Assembly: GCA_950295325.1 (NCBI GenBank)
Contig: OX485804.1
Span: forward strand, 5,022,001-5,086,000
Direction: 5' to 3'
Source of the DNA: Polytrichum commune
Lineage: Eukaryota > Streptophyta > Polytrichopsida > Polytrichales > Polytrichaceae
DNA length: 64,000 nucleotides
Both the position numbers and the translations under genes were made by a program. Shown piece after piece: positions 1-11,229 of this stretch. The notes under the pieces were generated by a model. That model was given only the letters and a program-made list of their open reading frames with translations. It had not been told where the DNA came from and ran no database searches. How positions within the stretch are numbered: position 1 is the first letter of the stretch; every line of letters starts with the position of its first letter.

Positions 1-1780
1 ACTTCTTTGCCGTAGTGCATTGCTTGAAGATGTGGTGACACTATTTGGGATCGCACAAAGCAAAGGTCTACAAGGACAATGTGTCCTAAAAGAATTTTGA
101 CATTCAAGCGCAAGTGAGCGCCAAGTCATTGCGGTGGCATGATAGTTTGGCGCTTATGAAGGTGGATTTGATCCACAAACCGGACCGTGGAAATGTGGTG
201 CCGGATGCGCTAAGTAGACGGGAAGAGTTTCAAGCAATGAGAACCATCCAAACCTTGTGGCTAATGTGTGTCGGCGAAGGAAACTTGTGATGTAAGATAC
301 GGGAGGGGTAAATTAACTACCCCAAAGCACAAAAGCTTTTAGGTGAGCTTCGCAAGAGCAAGGTGCTTAAAGAGGTTAAGTTGGTGGACGGATTGTTCAA
401 GTGCAAGCAAAGTTGGGTGTATGTGCCACAAAGCAAGTTGAGGCTATTGGTTTTGAAGGAGGAATATGATAGTCCTATTGCCGGCCATAGAGGAGAAAAA
501 TAAAACCACCATAGAATGGTGTCAAAGAGGTACCATTGGCGGTGCATAAAGTAGGATATAACCCACTTTGTGAAGGCGTGAATAAAGTGCCAAGTGAACT
601 GAGCCTCTTATCAAAAGCAAGGCAGTTTCTTGCAACCGTTGCCTATCCCGTCGGCGCCATGGCATAGTATGTGCATGGACTTGATCACAAGTTTGCCGGA
701 GTCACATGGGTATGATGCCATCTTGTTGATGGTAGAGCGGTTTGCCAAGTTGGCACACATGGTGCCGATTGTGGGAACCGCCACCGCGTTGGAGACCGCA
801 TAGCCTTTTCTCAAAGGATGGTTGAGGCACCACGGGTTGCCAAGAGTGATTGTGTGGGATCAAGATCCAAAGTTCACAAGTGCATTTTCAATGCATTTCT
901 CTAAGGAGGTTGTATTGAAACTAAGGTTTAGCACGGCCGTGTATTCCCAAATGGATGGGAAAACAAAGCGTGTGAATGGAGACTTGAAGCAATACTTGAG
1001 GAACTTGGTGGGGGCGGACCAAGGAGATTGGGCGAACTATGTGGGTCGAGCGGAGTGTAATTGCAATGTAGCCACGCACTTGGCTACCAAGGGGTGGTCT
1101 TTGGTGGTGGCTTATGGAGTGGATGCGCTCCAACCTATTAACCTAGCTCTCGAGGGGGCACATTCAACACTAGAGTTTAACCAAGATGGTGAGGACTTGG
1201 CCAAGGATGGTAACCAAGTCTTGGAGATGACCAAGTTGTTGGTGGAGAAAGCCCGAAGGTGCTACGGAGTGCAAGTCAATGCCGGAAGACGCGAAGTGGA
1301 GAATGAGGTGGGCCAAAAGGTGTTGTTGAATGTGAACAACTTCACTTAGCCGGAAGGCCTCGCTCCAAAAGTTCATGTCCAAAATTGGAGCTTCGTTTTC
1401 CATTGTGGAACAAGTGTTCAAGGACATATATAAGTTGGAATTACCGCCCGAGATCAAAGTGCATCTAACATTTCATGTCTCATTACTAAAGCCATTCACG
1501 GAATATACGTTGTGGCCCGATCACAAGCAAGTGAGTAAGCCACCTTCCGACCTTGTGGAGGTCATTTGGAACATGAGGTAAGAGGGCATCCTCAAGTGTA
1601 GGAAGACCAAGTGAAAATGAAAGAAAATGTACAAAGGAGTACTTGGTGAAATGGTGAGGATACCATGAGAAAGAAGCCGTTTGGGTAGCGGCAAGAGACA
1701 TGATGAACGCCAAGGAATTGGTAAAGCACTTTGAAGAAACTAAGGCTAGACATTCCAATAAAATGAAGCGTAGGCATTGA
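1..1780 (+). pseudogene. A1 gypsy pol remnant: RNase H tail, integrase, chromodomain
   Basis: Broken polyprotein. About 1-290 encodes the end of the RNase H region, and about 340-1350 the integrase. The integrase shows the first catalytic Asp in MDLITSL (about 676), the second in VWDQDPKF (about 857) and the Glu position in the QMDGKTKRVNG stretch, where the usual Glu is Lys. The C-terminal chromodomain starts at EYLVKW (about 1638) and has a stop directly after that motif; a KMKRRH tail ends at a TGA at 1778-1780. Stops at about 801 and 1348 and frame changes show it cannot make a full protein. Family knowledge: integrase inserts cDNA, and the chromodomain steers it to marked chromatin. Confidence 0.85.
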
Positions 1781-2599
1781 TGAGGACATCAATCTCCTTT
1801 AGTGGGGGAGAGACGCTAGTAGCACACTTAGCTTCGAGGCTAATTGCTCCACAACATGAACTTGTTCTTTGGCTTGAGGGAATAAAGTCCAAACTTTAGT
1901 GGTGCAAAGAGAAAAGTACGAGATGAGGTCCTAGTCTTGTACTTGTGCTTGGTTAGTGGAAGAGGGGGAATAGATATGCCAAACTAGGTTGGGTAAGCCG
2001 AGTAATTGGGGCCATGGCTAGGAGGGGCCTTGGATAAAACCAAAAAACTTCTTAGTTGTGGGCTTGTCCGGGCGGGGACAAGGTGATGGCGCGTGCTCAT
2101 AAAAGTGCTACCCGCGAGCTAACGAGAGTTGGCGCATGGGAGTCATGAACCCATGTCTCGAAAGAGCAAAGTGGGAACCGAATCGGGCGGGACTTGGCAT
2201 CACCCCCGTGCGATCGAGGCGTGGCTTAACAATGGAAAGCCATCTCGGAGTTGCAACCGAGACAACTTAGTGGAAGCGTTGAGGTCTCGCCTAGATGTGT
2301 CACGTTAGGCTAGTGGAGCCTAACGGGGGAGGCCCCAAAGGAGGGGCAACCCAAGTGAGTCCCAAAGTAGGTGGGTCTAGTGTAGGTTAGGTCCTTGGAT
2401 GAGAGATCCAAGGTCGCTAACGGACCACCTAGGAACGACACCTTTGGGACTATGCCAAATTTGAAGATGCATTGTGGGGGTCGCGCCCTAAGGTAAAGAC
2501 AATGCGGCACCATAGAGGATGGCAACTTGAGAATTGGTGTGCCGACTACGAGTATAGTCGATGAGGGCATCGACTCCGTTTGGTGGGGGTGGGGGTGAG
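1781..2599 (+). other. A1 noncoding 3' region
   Basis: About 820 bp between the end of pol and the 3' LTR. No credible coding frame. It is highly similar to 37181-37992 and to the reverse complements of 44189-45002 and 52750-53563. The last bases before the LTR form a G-rich stretch (TGGTGGGGGTGGGGGTGAG) that is a plausible polypurine tract for plus-strand priming. Confidence 0.75.
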
Positions 2600-3571
2600 T
2601 GTCGCGCACCTCTCCATGAGGAGTGGCCGAAACACCATGGGCACAAGGGGGACCCCGGAGTGACACCCGGGACTTGTGGCGCCGTTGGTGAGAGGGCCCA
2701 AGTGATCCTAGTGTGGGTGAGGGCCCCGGGCGTTGGGAACGCCTCCCACCCACAAAGACTAGGAGGCATGAGGGTGAGGCCATGAGCTATGCGTAGCTCA
2801 TGGCGTGGTGATTCTAGAATGCGCAAGAACACCTCAATCCGAGGTGTGAGCTAGGAGTTATGGCCATTTGAGTGGGGTGCTGTCCCGGGACAGCGCCCTG
2901 CTACAGCAGTGCCTGGGAGTGATTCCCGGGACTGCCAAGGTTCAAACAGGCATAACTTCCTCAAGACTTGCCCGAATGGGGCAAGTGAGGAGTCCATCGG
3001 CATCTACGTGAAGCGTAGATGAAGATAAAGTGGTTGGTTGCTGGAATCAGACATCATACAAGGAATTTATGATGGTCTGAAGCTGCTGGGGGCTTCTAGG
3101 CCCAGCGGCTAAGGGAAAATGTCCACTTGGCCCCAACTCTTGGTAGAGAGACAAGAGGTTGGTTGACGGTGGGGTAGGGGCCCCGCGTGAAGTCCTAGAG
3201 GCTTATATGGGTGAGGTGGTGTGGCCTCACCCACCCGAGGCCGAACGGCAAGGCCTCCATGGGCTTTGGCCTATTGTGAGGCCATAGTTGCCTAGTATGG
3301 TGCGGGTTGTTGTAGTGTTGCTCCGGCAACGCGATGATCAACATAGGATTGGACTTCCATGGATGGAAGTCCACATTGGGGAAATGGGTTACCGATTAAG
3401 GGGTGAGTCCCGAAAGCAAAGTAGGAGGGTTGGTTCCCTCCTATGAACTATTGGTCCGGGGTAAGAGGAGCTATCCATTAGCATGGCGGAATGCGAAGGG
3501 TTAGCGCTCGTAACCTTTGCTAGAAACGAAAATTGGCAAGATTGTTAAGGGACCTAGCAAGGGTTGCGACA
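2600..3571 (+). repeat. 3' LTR of A1 (972 bp)
   Basis: Begins TGTCGCGCACC and ends GGGTTGCGACA, so the ends are TG...CA within the inverted repeat TGTCGC/GCGACA. Nine other full copies or split copies occur in the window. A TATA-like TTATATGG at about 3203 may mark the U3/R promoter. Several hairpins are visible: 2780-2803, 2829-2847, 2879-2894, 3001-3021 and 3350-3373. Confidence 0.95.
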
Positions 3572-6500
3572 CACAAGGTGGAAGACACGTGAAAGCTATA
3601 GAAATAGAAGTTGTTATAGTAGATAAGGTGGTTCCTAATGTGCTAGTCGACGGAGGGAGTAGTCTAAATATACTACCGGAGGATACTATGAAAAAATTGG
3701 GACTTGGATTCACGGGGCCTTCACCTTTGGTCATAAATATGGCAAATCAAAGTTCGACTACGCCTTTGGGGATGATCAAGGATTGTAGAATGACTACGGG
3801 AGGTGAGGAGTACTTGGTCACCTGCCATGTCATTAAAATGCACTCCAACAAGGACACCTTCCCCATTTTGCTAGGTAGGCCTTGGTTGCGGATGGCGAAT
3901 GCTATGGTCAATTGGGGTGGACCTAAACCATCCATCACTTATGGTCCGGAGGGTAATAGGGTCATAGTGTCCATTGGTTCATTAGAAGGATGGATGGAGA
4001 AGGAGATGTATTTGCCATTGGAGAAGGAAATTGATGACTTAAACGAGAATGAGATTGGCAAGGCATTGGTGGGAGTCGTCCATCCCGAAGGTCAAAGGGT
4101 TGTTATAGATTCGGGCTCGGGAAGTCTAGGTCCTAATTTTTACAATTATGGGGATAATGGGGATTATGCCCAATGGCTAAGGGAGTACCCCGAGTCCGAG
4201 GTTGATGTAATGGTTACATTTCACCAAGTAGGCTTAGGGAGTGAATTTCCTAGTGTTAGTTTAGGAGAGGGCTCATTGTTGGAGCCATGTGAGGTGCTCA
4301 CCGAGGAAGAGTGGGTTAGCGGTGGGTTAACACCTTGGGTAGATGACGTGGAAGAGGGTGAGGTTAGTTTAATTCATGTAGATGGGACTCAAGAGGAGGA
4401 TGTGATTATTGAGTCATCGAAATTGGAGGAGCCTTTACATTTCAAGACCACGTCTACGGGGATAGTTGTAGGTCAAGATGTGAAAGATTACCCCAATGTG
4501 CCTTCCGATTGGTATCGGAACAAAGAGGAACAAGCACATGTGTCGGAAGCGGATTGGCGGTACGTGGATGTGAAATTAAAGAATGGAAAAACCCGACAAA
4601 TGAAGATGGGCTCCAAATTGGGGGAGAAAGAGGTTAGGGAGTATAGCAATTTGGTGGATGAGTTTAGTAATACTTTTGCATGGTCCTACGATGAGCTTAA
4701 GGGAATTCCTAGGGAAATGGTAGAGCACCGGATTCCTTTAATTCCGGGGGCGAGGCCAATTAGACAAAAGGAGAGGAGGATGAATCCTCAATTACAATTG
4801 TTGGTGAAAGCGGAATTGGAAAGGTTATTGAAGGCCGGGTTTATCAAGCCGGTGGAAATCACGGATTGGGTTTCTCCTATGGTCTTAGTAAAGAAAAAAA
4901 ATGGGAAATTAAGGGTTTGTGTCGACTATAGGAAATTGAATTCGTGCACACAAAAGGATCACTTCCCCTTACCTTTTATCACCTTGTTGCTTGAGGAGGT
5001 TGGAGGTCATTCGCGATATACCTTTATGGATGGGTATGCGGGTTATAATCAAATTTCCATAGCCCTCCAAGATATCCATAAAACGGCTTTTACTACACCT
5101 TGGGGTACTTTTGTGTGGGTAGTGATGCCATTTGGGTTATGTAATGCCCCGGCTACTTTCCAACGATTAGTAATGTATATCTTCACCGACTTGTTGTTCA
5201 AATCCATGACCGTCTTTGTGGACGATTTTAGCACACAAAGTAATGTGGATGATCACCTACATTGTGTTAGGGAGGCATTGGTTAGGTGTAGGAAGATGAG
5301 GTTAGCATTGAACCCGGATAAGACATTTTTGGGAGTGAATAAGGGAGTGTTGTTGGGTTATGTTGTTAGTGAGAAAGGTAGAGAACCCGATCCGGATAAG
5401 ATTGCGGCCATAAGCGACTTGGCAACTCCAACCAATTCCAAGGGGATCTCTAAGTTGTTAGGACATGTGGGATGGTACCGGGAACTTATTCCTAATTTTT
5501 CAAAGATAGCGGTGCCCATTACCCATTTGCTCAAAAAGGATGTCAAATTCGAGTGGACGGATGCTTGTCAAAAAGCCTTTGAGGAATTGCGGGATAGGTT
5601 GAGCACCTATCCGGTGTTGATACCACCCAATTGGGGTAAACCTTTTCACGTCTATTGTGATGCTAGTAATGTGGCAATAGGGAGTGCGCTTTGTCAGGCA
5701 ACGGGAGAAAAAGAGAAGGATCAACCTATAGCTTATGCGAGTAAGCAATTGACCCCCGCCGAAAGAAACTACTCTACAACGGAGAGGGAGTGCCTAGCCA
5801 TGGTGTTTTCCGTTAAAAAGTTTAGGCATTACCTCATGTGCAACCCGGTTGTATTTTTTGTTGACCACATGGCTATCAAGTATCTAATTAACAAGGCGGA
5901 GTTAAGTGGTAGGTTAGCTAGGTGGGTTTTGTTATTAGAAGAATTCGACTACACGGTGGAATATAAACCGGGTCGTATGCATTTACAAGCGGACCACTTG
6001 TCTAGGTTGTCGGAGGAGATAGGAAAAAATCCGGTAAATGATATGTTAGTAGATGATAGCCTCTTTGTGGTCACTTCTACACCGGAGTGGTATGCGGGCA
6101 TAGTGGAATTTCTAACAACCCACAAGTTGCCCAAAGAGTGGACAAAAGAAGAGAGAAGGAAGGTGAGGGTAAATAGTAGGCAATTTGTTGTAGTGGGCCA
6201 TAGGTTGTTTAGAAGGGGGTCCGATGGTATTTTACGACGATGCGTGTCAAAAACGGAGGTTGAAGCGATTTTAATCGCTTGCCACGATAGCGCTTGCGGC
6301 GGTCACTTCTCGGGTCAACTCACCGGGCAAAAAATACTTAGAGCGGGCTACTTTTGGCCTACACTATTTAAGGACGCCCATGACTATGTAAGGAAATGCG
6401 ACGCTTGCCAACGATATGCCCGAAACGACCTTAGAATGGAGATGCCTTTACATGTATCATTACCCTTAATTCCTTTCGAAAAATGGGGCATCGACTATGT

Positions 6501-7335
6501 GGGTGAGGTCCATCCCCAATCTTCAAAAGGAATGAAATATATTGTGGTGGCAACCGAGTACCTCACCAAGTGGGCGGAAGCCAAAGCGGTGAAGACCGAC
6601 ACGGCGGAACACGCGGCAACATTTATGTACGAAAACATAATTTCGCGGTTCGGGGTGCCGAAGATCCTAGTAAGCGATAGGGGTACTCACTTTTTGAATG
6701 ACTTGATTCGAGAGATGACAGAGAAATTTAAAATTGATCACCGGAAGACTACTCCCTACCACCCACAAACCAATGGACAAACGGAAAGGGTTAACGGAAT
6801 TTTGGTGAGTATACTACGCAAGACGGTTATAGACTCGAAGCGGGATTGGGATACGAAACTAACGGCGGCACTTTGGGCATACCGTACAACCTATAAGGTA
6901 ACTACGCGTGCTACACCATTTTCCTTAGTCTATGGTCTTGAAGCGACACTACCAATCAAATATGAAGTCGAGTCACTTAGGGTGGCCGTGAGTACGAGAC
7001 TTACCGAAAGTCAATCCTTACGAAATCGACTAACCGATTTGGAAGCACTTGACGAAGGGAGGAGAATGGCGGCTCAACATATTGAGGCAATCCAAAGAAG
7101 GAGAAAGATTACTTTCGACAAACGACATAAGAGAAGGGCCCTAACACCGGGAATGATGGTCATGATTCAAGACGCACGAAAGCTTGAATTTCCGGCGAAA
7201 TTCAATGCGGTATGGTTAGGACCTTACCTTGTCTATGAGGTCTTTCCTAATAATTCAATTCAATTGGAAACGTTGAATGGTGAGCTCTTTCCTACCCGTA
7301 CATCGGGAAGTAGATGTAAGAAGTACCGAGCTTGA
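3572..7335 (+). CDS. Gypsy pol polyprotein of element B (PR-RT-RNase H-INT), open frame
   Basis: About 1,250 codons without a stop; the first ATG in frame (3517) lies in the A1 LTR, so the true start is lost. Counting from that ATG, an aspartic protease motif VDGGSSLNILP is near residue 44, and reverse transcriptase covers about 400-600 with VSPMVLVKKKNG, FMDGYAGYNQ, MPFGLCNAPATFQ and the catalytic VFVDDF near 566. RNase H starts at YCDAS (about 712). The integrase zinc finger H-H-C-C lies around 921-955 (CDACQRY). The DDE triad is IDYVGE (about 991), SDRGTHF (about 1052) and the Glu in NGQTERVNG (about 1088). All key residues appear intact. Apart from the A1 insertion and missing 5' part this copy looks young. 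Confidence 0.92.
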
Positions 7336-8091
7336 CTAGGCAACTTACCCTTGGAGCAAGAGATGTTTGGATTCATCCCCCGATGGTCGCCAATTATGTG
7401 AGCCCAAAAGGGTGCCCACATTTAGTCTTAGACCCTTGAAACGTTAGTTGATGCACTTTGAAGTAGCATGTTACTTCACAAAAATATAAAAAGAGTGAAA
7501 TGTTAGCCTTAGAAGTACCATGTTGTAAGAGGCTAGGATGTGAGTTGTTATTGTGTTTTTACCTTCGGAAGGATTTGAGTGAATGAGGATAGGTAAGGAG
7601 AACTTGGATTGAGTAGTTAGTGAGTAGGCTAGTACAAATGGATGGAGACAACCAAAGTGACTCAAGAGGCAAGTGCATTCGAATTGGGATGAATGGAGGA
7701 TCACATGGAGCGCACAAGTGGACCACCTCATCATGGCCACTTAATGGGGAAGGCCCAAGGAAGAATGCAAGGTGGAGGATAAGCAAATTCTCAAAGCACC
7801 AATCAAATCACGAGTTAAGCATCGTGGTTTGAATTAAGTGGTGAGCGACGATTTGGGAAAGTAAGGGGAGAAAGTTATGGCGGCGGAAAGCGAAGGAGGC
7901 TAAGTTTGGGTTGAAGCATCCCAAGTTTGGTAAAGTGTGGTAGGTAGAAAGCCAAGGCTAGTTAAATGTTCGAATTAGGATCCTTGTTGATCATTTGAGG
8001 GAGGGAGGCTTAGAAGATAGGATTGGCGCCTACTAAGTAGGAGGAAATCTCAAGGGCTTATCGTGAGCCTTGAGGGTGCTCACCCCCTCAA

Positions 8092-8108
8092 GCTTACTAT
8101 ATAATCCC
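8092..8108 (+). promoter_or_regulatory. Candidate TATA box in B LTR
   Basis: The string TACTATATAATCCC is followed by a pyrimidine-rich stretch, in the part of the LTR where the U3/R border is expected. It is conserved in the solo B LTR (about 38970-38985, reverse strand). No transcript evidence is available. Confidence 0.45.
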
Positions 8109-8616
8109 TCATTCTTCCCTCACTCATCCTCTCTTTCCTTTGTGCTCCAAGGCACCCCACGAGTTATAAGTGTGGGTGTGGGAAGCCATATTGGAGCACA
8201 TGTGTGTGCTTAGTTTTTAGTTTGAGAGCCAAGGCTTGTTAGCCTTGAAGAGGGCTTGACCTCTTGGTAGAATTAGTGTTGACGTGAAGGATTTTAAAGT
8301 TAATTCATGATTCCAATTTGTGGTACTTAAAGTTCATGTTTTGAATACACGTGGTTGCAAGTTCCATGTTTAAGAGTTGAGCACTTGATGTTGTGATGAA
8401 TGCAAAAATATACTTGTGTGAATTAGTTAGTCTTAGTGAAGTTAGGAAATTCTCTCTCCCCCTCTCCTCTCTAGGATTTTAGGATTTTAGGATTAGAGAA
8501 GAATTGTGTGATTAGAAAGGGGTTGTTAGTAGAATTAGGGAAATTAGGTAGGAAGATTAGTTAAGGGCTTGAATAATTAGTGAGATAGTTGGGCATTACA
8601 ACTACAAAGTTGTGGG

Positions 8617-8975
8617 TTCATGAAGGAGCTGGGTTTATGAAGGAGCTGGGTTTGTTTAGTTAGAAAGTAAAGAGCTGGGTTTATGAAGGACCTGGGTTTG
8701 TTTAGTTAGAAGCTAAGGAGCTGGGTTCATGAAAGAGCTGGGTTTATGAAGGAGCTGGGTTTGTTTAGTTAGAAAGTAAAGAGCTGGGTTTATGAAGGAG
8801 CTGGGTTTGTTTAGTTAGAAGCTAAGGAGCTGGGTTCATGAAGGAGCTGGGTTTATGAAGGAGCTGGGTTTGTTTAGTTAGAAGCTAAGAAGCTGGGTTC
8901 ATGAAGGAGCTGGGTTTATGAAGGAGCTAGGTTTATGTAATTAGAAAGTAAAGAGATGGGTTCATGAAGGAGCTT
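8617..8975 (+). repeat. Minisatellite inside B LTR
   Basis: Tandem, imperfect units built on GGAGCTGGGTTTATGAA alternating with TTTGTTTAGTTAGAA and similar blocks. The copy number is higher here than in the solo LTR (about 30240-30440), which accounts for part of their length difference. Confidence 0.85.
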
Positions 8976-9670
8976 AGTAGATAGCCTACCTAATTAGCTC
9001 ATAGACAAGTAGTTGGTTACATTATGCTAGTTAGTGTTATGTGTGGCTTTCACAAGTAAATGTATTTGAGATTGACTATAGAGAATAGTGTTTTTTTTAA
9101 CACTTGCATCCTCTCTTTAAAAATAAACCACGTGCACAACTTAATGGAGAATGTGGAGCACTCTCGCGATGGCAAGACAAAGGAAGCAAAGACCAAAGGT
9201 GCGAGGGAGAGATTGACATAAGTCACATAACTATTTCTTAATACTTAAAGGCTTATGTACGGTATGGAGACACCAAGTGAGACCTCTTATAGTAGCGATA
9301 CGGAATACACAAGTGATAGTTCAAGTGGTAGTATAGAGTCAACGGCACGGACTCCATTTAGGAGAGGGATATCCTTAAGGGCTTGTGTAGCTAAAGCAGC
9401 CGGATGGACGTTAGAAGCAAACAAAGACAAAATAGCACCCGAGCATAAGGAGGTTAAAATAACATAGTTAACTTGTGCATTCTCCACATACGTATTGAAA
9501 TCGTACATTGAGTTGTTAAAAGTGAAATTCCAGTTAAATCCAAGACCACTAGAAGGGTGAACATTGCACTATGGACTCATCCAAGTCCAAATCCAATACC
9601 GCGGAAGAATGTGAGCCCAAACCCACTACTCGGACTACGGACGCTTAAGGGTGGGGGGTTTGGCCTCACA

Positions 9671-9868
9671 CCCCGAATATGTGCCATTTGCCCATATTTG
9701 CTGACCCCCTTCCGAATAAGTGGAATACGAATGCGTTTGGGAAACCGAACGTCTTGCACTCTTCCGTAGGGCCAAACAACGATCAGACTCGCAAGAAGCT
9801 GTCTTCAGTGTTCGCCTATCCAATGACGAAGTCGATGATGCCCGGCCCACATTCGTGTACATTGGGGT
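9671..9868 (-). CDS. T1 small gene, exon g (truncated by B1)
   Basis: Second exon of a small minus-strand gene of unknown function; B1 cuts its 3' end. The acceptor is TTCAG before ACCCCAATG. The peptide contains SSTSSLDRRTLKTASCESD and CLALRKSARRSVSQTHSYST, which match the T2 copy at 27834-28154 (CLALRRSARHSLSQTHSYST) much better at protein than at DNA level. It is basic and Ser-rich, with no known domain that I recognise. The upstream exon f lies at 10019-10417. In T2 the frame ends in a basic tail with KKKN. Confidence 0.6.
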
Positions 9869-10018
9869 CTGAACAATGACCATAAATATATATAATGAAG
9901 TGGGTTAGTATAAGTGGTTACAAGTTACGGATGGAAGTCCGAAAAACCCAAGAAGTTGAAATGCACTAATACACGGAAATCATCAAGGAAAAACTTGAGA
10001 ATGCCAATAGTTGGGCAC
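9869..10018 (-). other. Intron f-g of T1 small gene
   Basis: 150 bp, donor AAG|GTGCCC (also present in T2) and acceptor TTCAG. It carries a decayed copy of the palindrome at 9923-9942 (TTACGGA, 6-base middle, TCCGAAA). Confidence 0.5.
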
Positions 10019-10417
10019 CTTCGCCTTTGGGGCGCTGGTTAGAGCTTTTGGGACATCGACGGGTGTAGATACAAGCCCGAGAGGGACGTTCGCAAACGCC
10101 GGGACATCAATTTGGGGTTCATCCATGCAAAGGCGTCTGGTCGACCGTGGATTACGGACGTGCTTCTCACTGCGGAGGGGAGATGGAGATGGACTTGGAG
10201 AGTAATTGAGTTTTGCAACCTTTGCAGGAGGGCTATCCACGACTCCGTCTTCAAACCCGGAGTCTTTGGAGTAATCAACAGCAGAGGCAGCATCGACGGC
10301 CGAATATTGGAATAGTGAAGGCATTGCAACGTCGCTCATACCAAGGGAAAGGGAGCCGGTGTCTGCCTGAGATGCAGACATGCCATTGACGACACTTTTG
10401 GGTGCTTGGTGAGGCAA
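10019..10417 (-). CDS. T1 small gene, exon f, unknown function
   Basis: Exon of about 133 codons between acceptor CTTAG (10418) and donor AAG|GTGCCC. Its hallmark is a stretch around nt 10235-10320 reading MPSLFQYSAVDAASAVDYS followed by a GFEDGVVDSPP segment. T2 keeps MPSLYQFSAVDAASAVDYS and IDDGIVNSPP. A Ser-Pro-rich block (SPSPSPSP) follows. No enzyme or fold is recognisable, and the low complexity suggests a disordered regulatory protein. The exon upstream of f was not found: it may be a short leader, or f may be spliced from the preceding HAD transcript. Gene order HAD-f-g is the same in T1 and T2. Confidence 0.6.
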
Positions 10418-10509
10418 CTAAGACACAAAAATACATTACAAAGATAAGGGGAGAAATGTTAGATATTTACATGGAGAGTCCAAGTACAAACCCAAAATCA
10501 TCAAAGTTT

Positions 10510-11229
10510 TCATATTAATTTATTGAGTCTAGCGTAGCCGTACAATCTCCTAAATTCCTCATCTTGTGGGCCTAGAGGCCTATTGCCAATTGGGTTGGAG
10601 AGCACAAAATCCGGGACACTTCCGGGGTGATAGGCAAGCCTCCTAATGTAGGGTCCTAGTTCACTCTCTAGAAAGTTGTCATTTCTATCGCTTTCCCAAG
10701 GATCCGGGAATATGCAATTGCCCGGGGGATTGAGAATACTCTTTGCCGGGCTGTCGTCAATGAGGAGTGTGTTATCCGGGGTGGGCCAACAACCGTGGGG
10801 AACCCCCTCCAACATAGGGACGCCCACCCAGAGGTTCTTCCTCAGGACCTTTAAGAATTGAGGCCCACGACCCCCTCCGACCTTGGGTACAATATTGCCA
10901 CTACGGTCATAGAGGTCATCGCAGTGTTCTTGACCGAGAAGCAAGCATGGCATTGCGAGTTCTCGGAAAAGGAAACCGACGATGGCCTTCGTGTTGTCCA
11001 TGAGCATAGAGCTCCAGATGATGACATGGGCGAAGCCAAGGACCTCACGAAGGAAGCTCCTCAAACCGGGGCGGGCACGTACAACCTTCTTATTTATGAG
11101 AGTATCGAAATGTCCGCCGTAATCCATGTCTTGTGGACTACGGAAGGGCCCCTTGGACGCACTATTCGAGATATGTTTGGATTGACAAAGCACCCCATTG
11201 AGGTCAAATATTATGAACGGTTTCATCAT
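10510..11229 (-). CDS. FCP1/HAD-like phosphatase-family protein (T1)
   Basis: Complete 239-residue frame starting MMKPFIIFDLNGVLC and ending LNKLI. HAD motif I is DLNGV with Asp9; the second acidic residue of DxD is Asn11. Motif II is WSS (Ser73), and motif III/IV is LIDDSPAKSILNPPGN (Asp158, Asp159, Lys163). This layout, including DDSP and NPPG, resembles the plant FCP1-homology (NIF) family, relatives of RNA polymerase II CTD phosphatases. The Asn in motif I also occurs in plant relatives with FDLNG, and whether the protein is active cannot be told. It lies between gene 1 and exon f on the same strand and in the same order as in T2, so it appears to belong to a mobile or duplicated cassette rather than to be a stand-alone host gene. 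Confidence 0.85.
   Translation of the reverse strand: MMKPFIIFDLNGVLCQSKHISNSASKGPFRSPQDMDYGGHFDTLINKKVVRARPGLRSFLREVLGFAHVIIWSSMLMDNTKAIVGFLFRELAMPCLLLGQEHCDDLYDRSGNIVPKVGGGRGPQFLKVLRKNLWVGVPMLEGVPHGCWPTPDNTLLIDDSPAKSILNPPGNCIFPDPWESDRNDNFLESELGPYIRRLAYHPGSVPDFVLSNPIGNRPLGPQDEEFRRLYGYARLNKLI

Larger units (their letters stand above)
1..3571 (+). mobile_element. Ty3/gypsy chromodomain element A1, 3' part
   Basis: This is the 3' portion of a chromovirus-type LTR retrotransposon; its 5' half lies left of the window. It runs from RNase H tail through integrase, chromodomain, noncoding 3' region and 3' LTR. It is inserted in element B: the base after its LTR is already B coding sequence, and the expected 5-bp target duplication would be CACAA, whose partner is outside the window. 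The internal region matches A2, A3 and A4 base for base over long stretches, so all four belong to one family (called A here). Confidence 0.9.
3572..9670 (+). mobile_element. Ty3/gypsy element B1 (pol plus 3' LTR), 5' part missing
   Basis: Element B is cut on its left by A1; its gag and 5' LTR lie outside the window. It contains PR-RT-RNase H-integrase (3572-7335), a short 3' spacer and a 2,274-bp LTR (7397-9670). The LTR ends TGTGAG...CTCACA are confirmed by the solo copy at 29872-39684, which has a perfect target duplication. B1 is inserted in the last visible exon of the T1 cassette at 9671. No chromodomain is visible; motifs such as FMDGYAGYNQI suggest the plant Ogre/Tat/Athila side of Ty3/gypsy rather than the chromoviruses. 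That assignment is an inference. Confidence 0.88.
7397..9670 (+). repeat. 3' LTR of B1 (2,274 bp)
   Basis: Starts TGTGAGCCCAAAAGG and ends GGTTTGGCCTCACA. The solo copy at 29872-39684 (opposite strand) matches it closely but lacks about 335 bp (9200-9535) and several repeat units. A TATA-like CTATATAATC at about 8096 sits some 700 bp from the start and is a plausible promoter. Short frames such as 7620-7832 are identical in both copies but look like chance frames in a young repeat, not genes. Confidence 0.93.

Noticed and set aside
3517-3571. ATG at 3517 as the start of element B pol
   Set aside because: These codons belong to the inserted A1 LTR; the true upstream part of B pol lies outside the window.
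7620-7832. 70-codon frame identical in both B LTRs
   Set aside because: Identity reflects the youth of the two LTR copies; there is no domain or coding signal.
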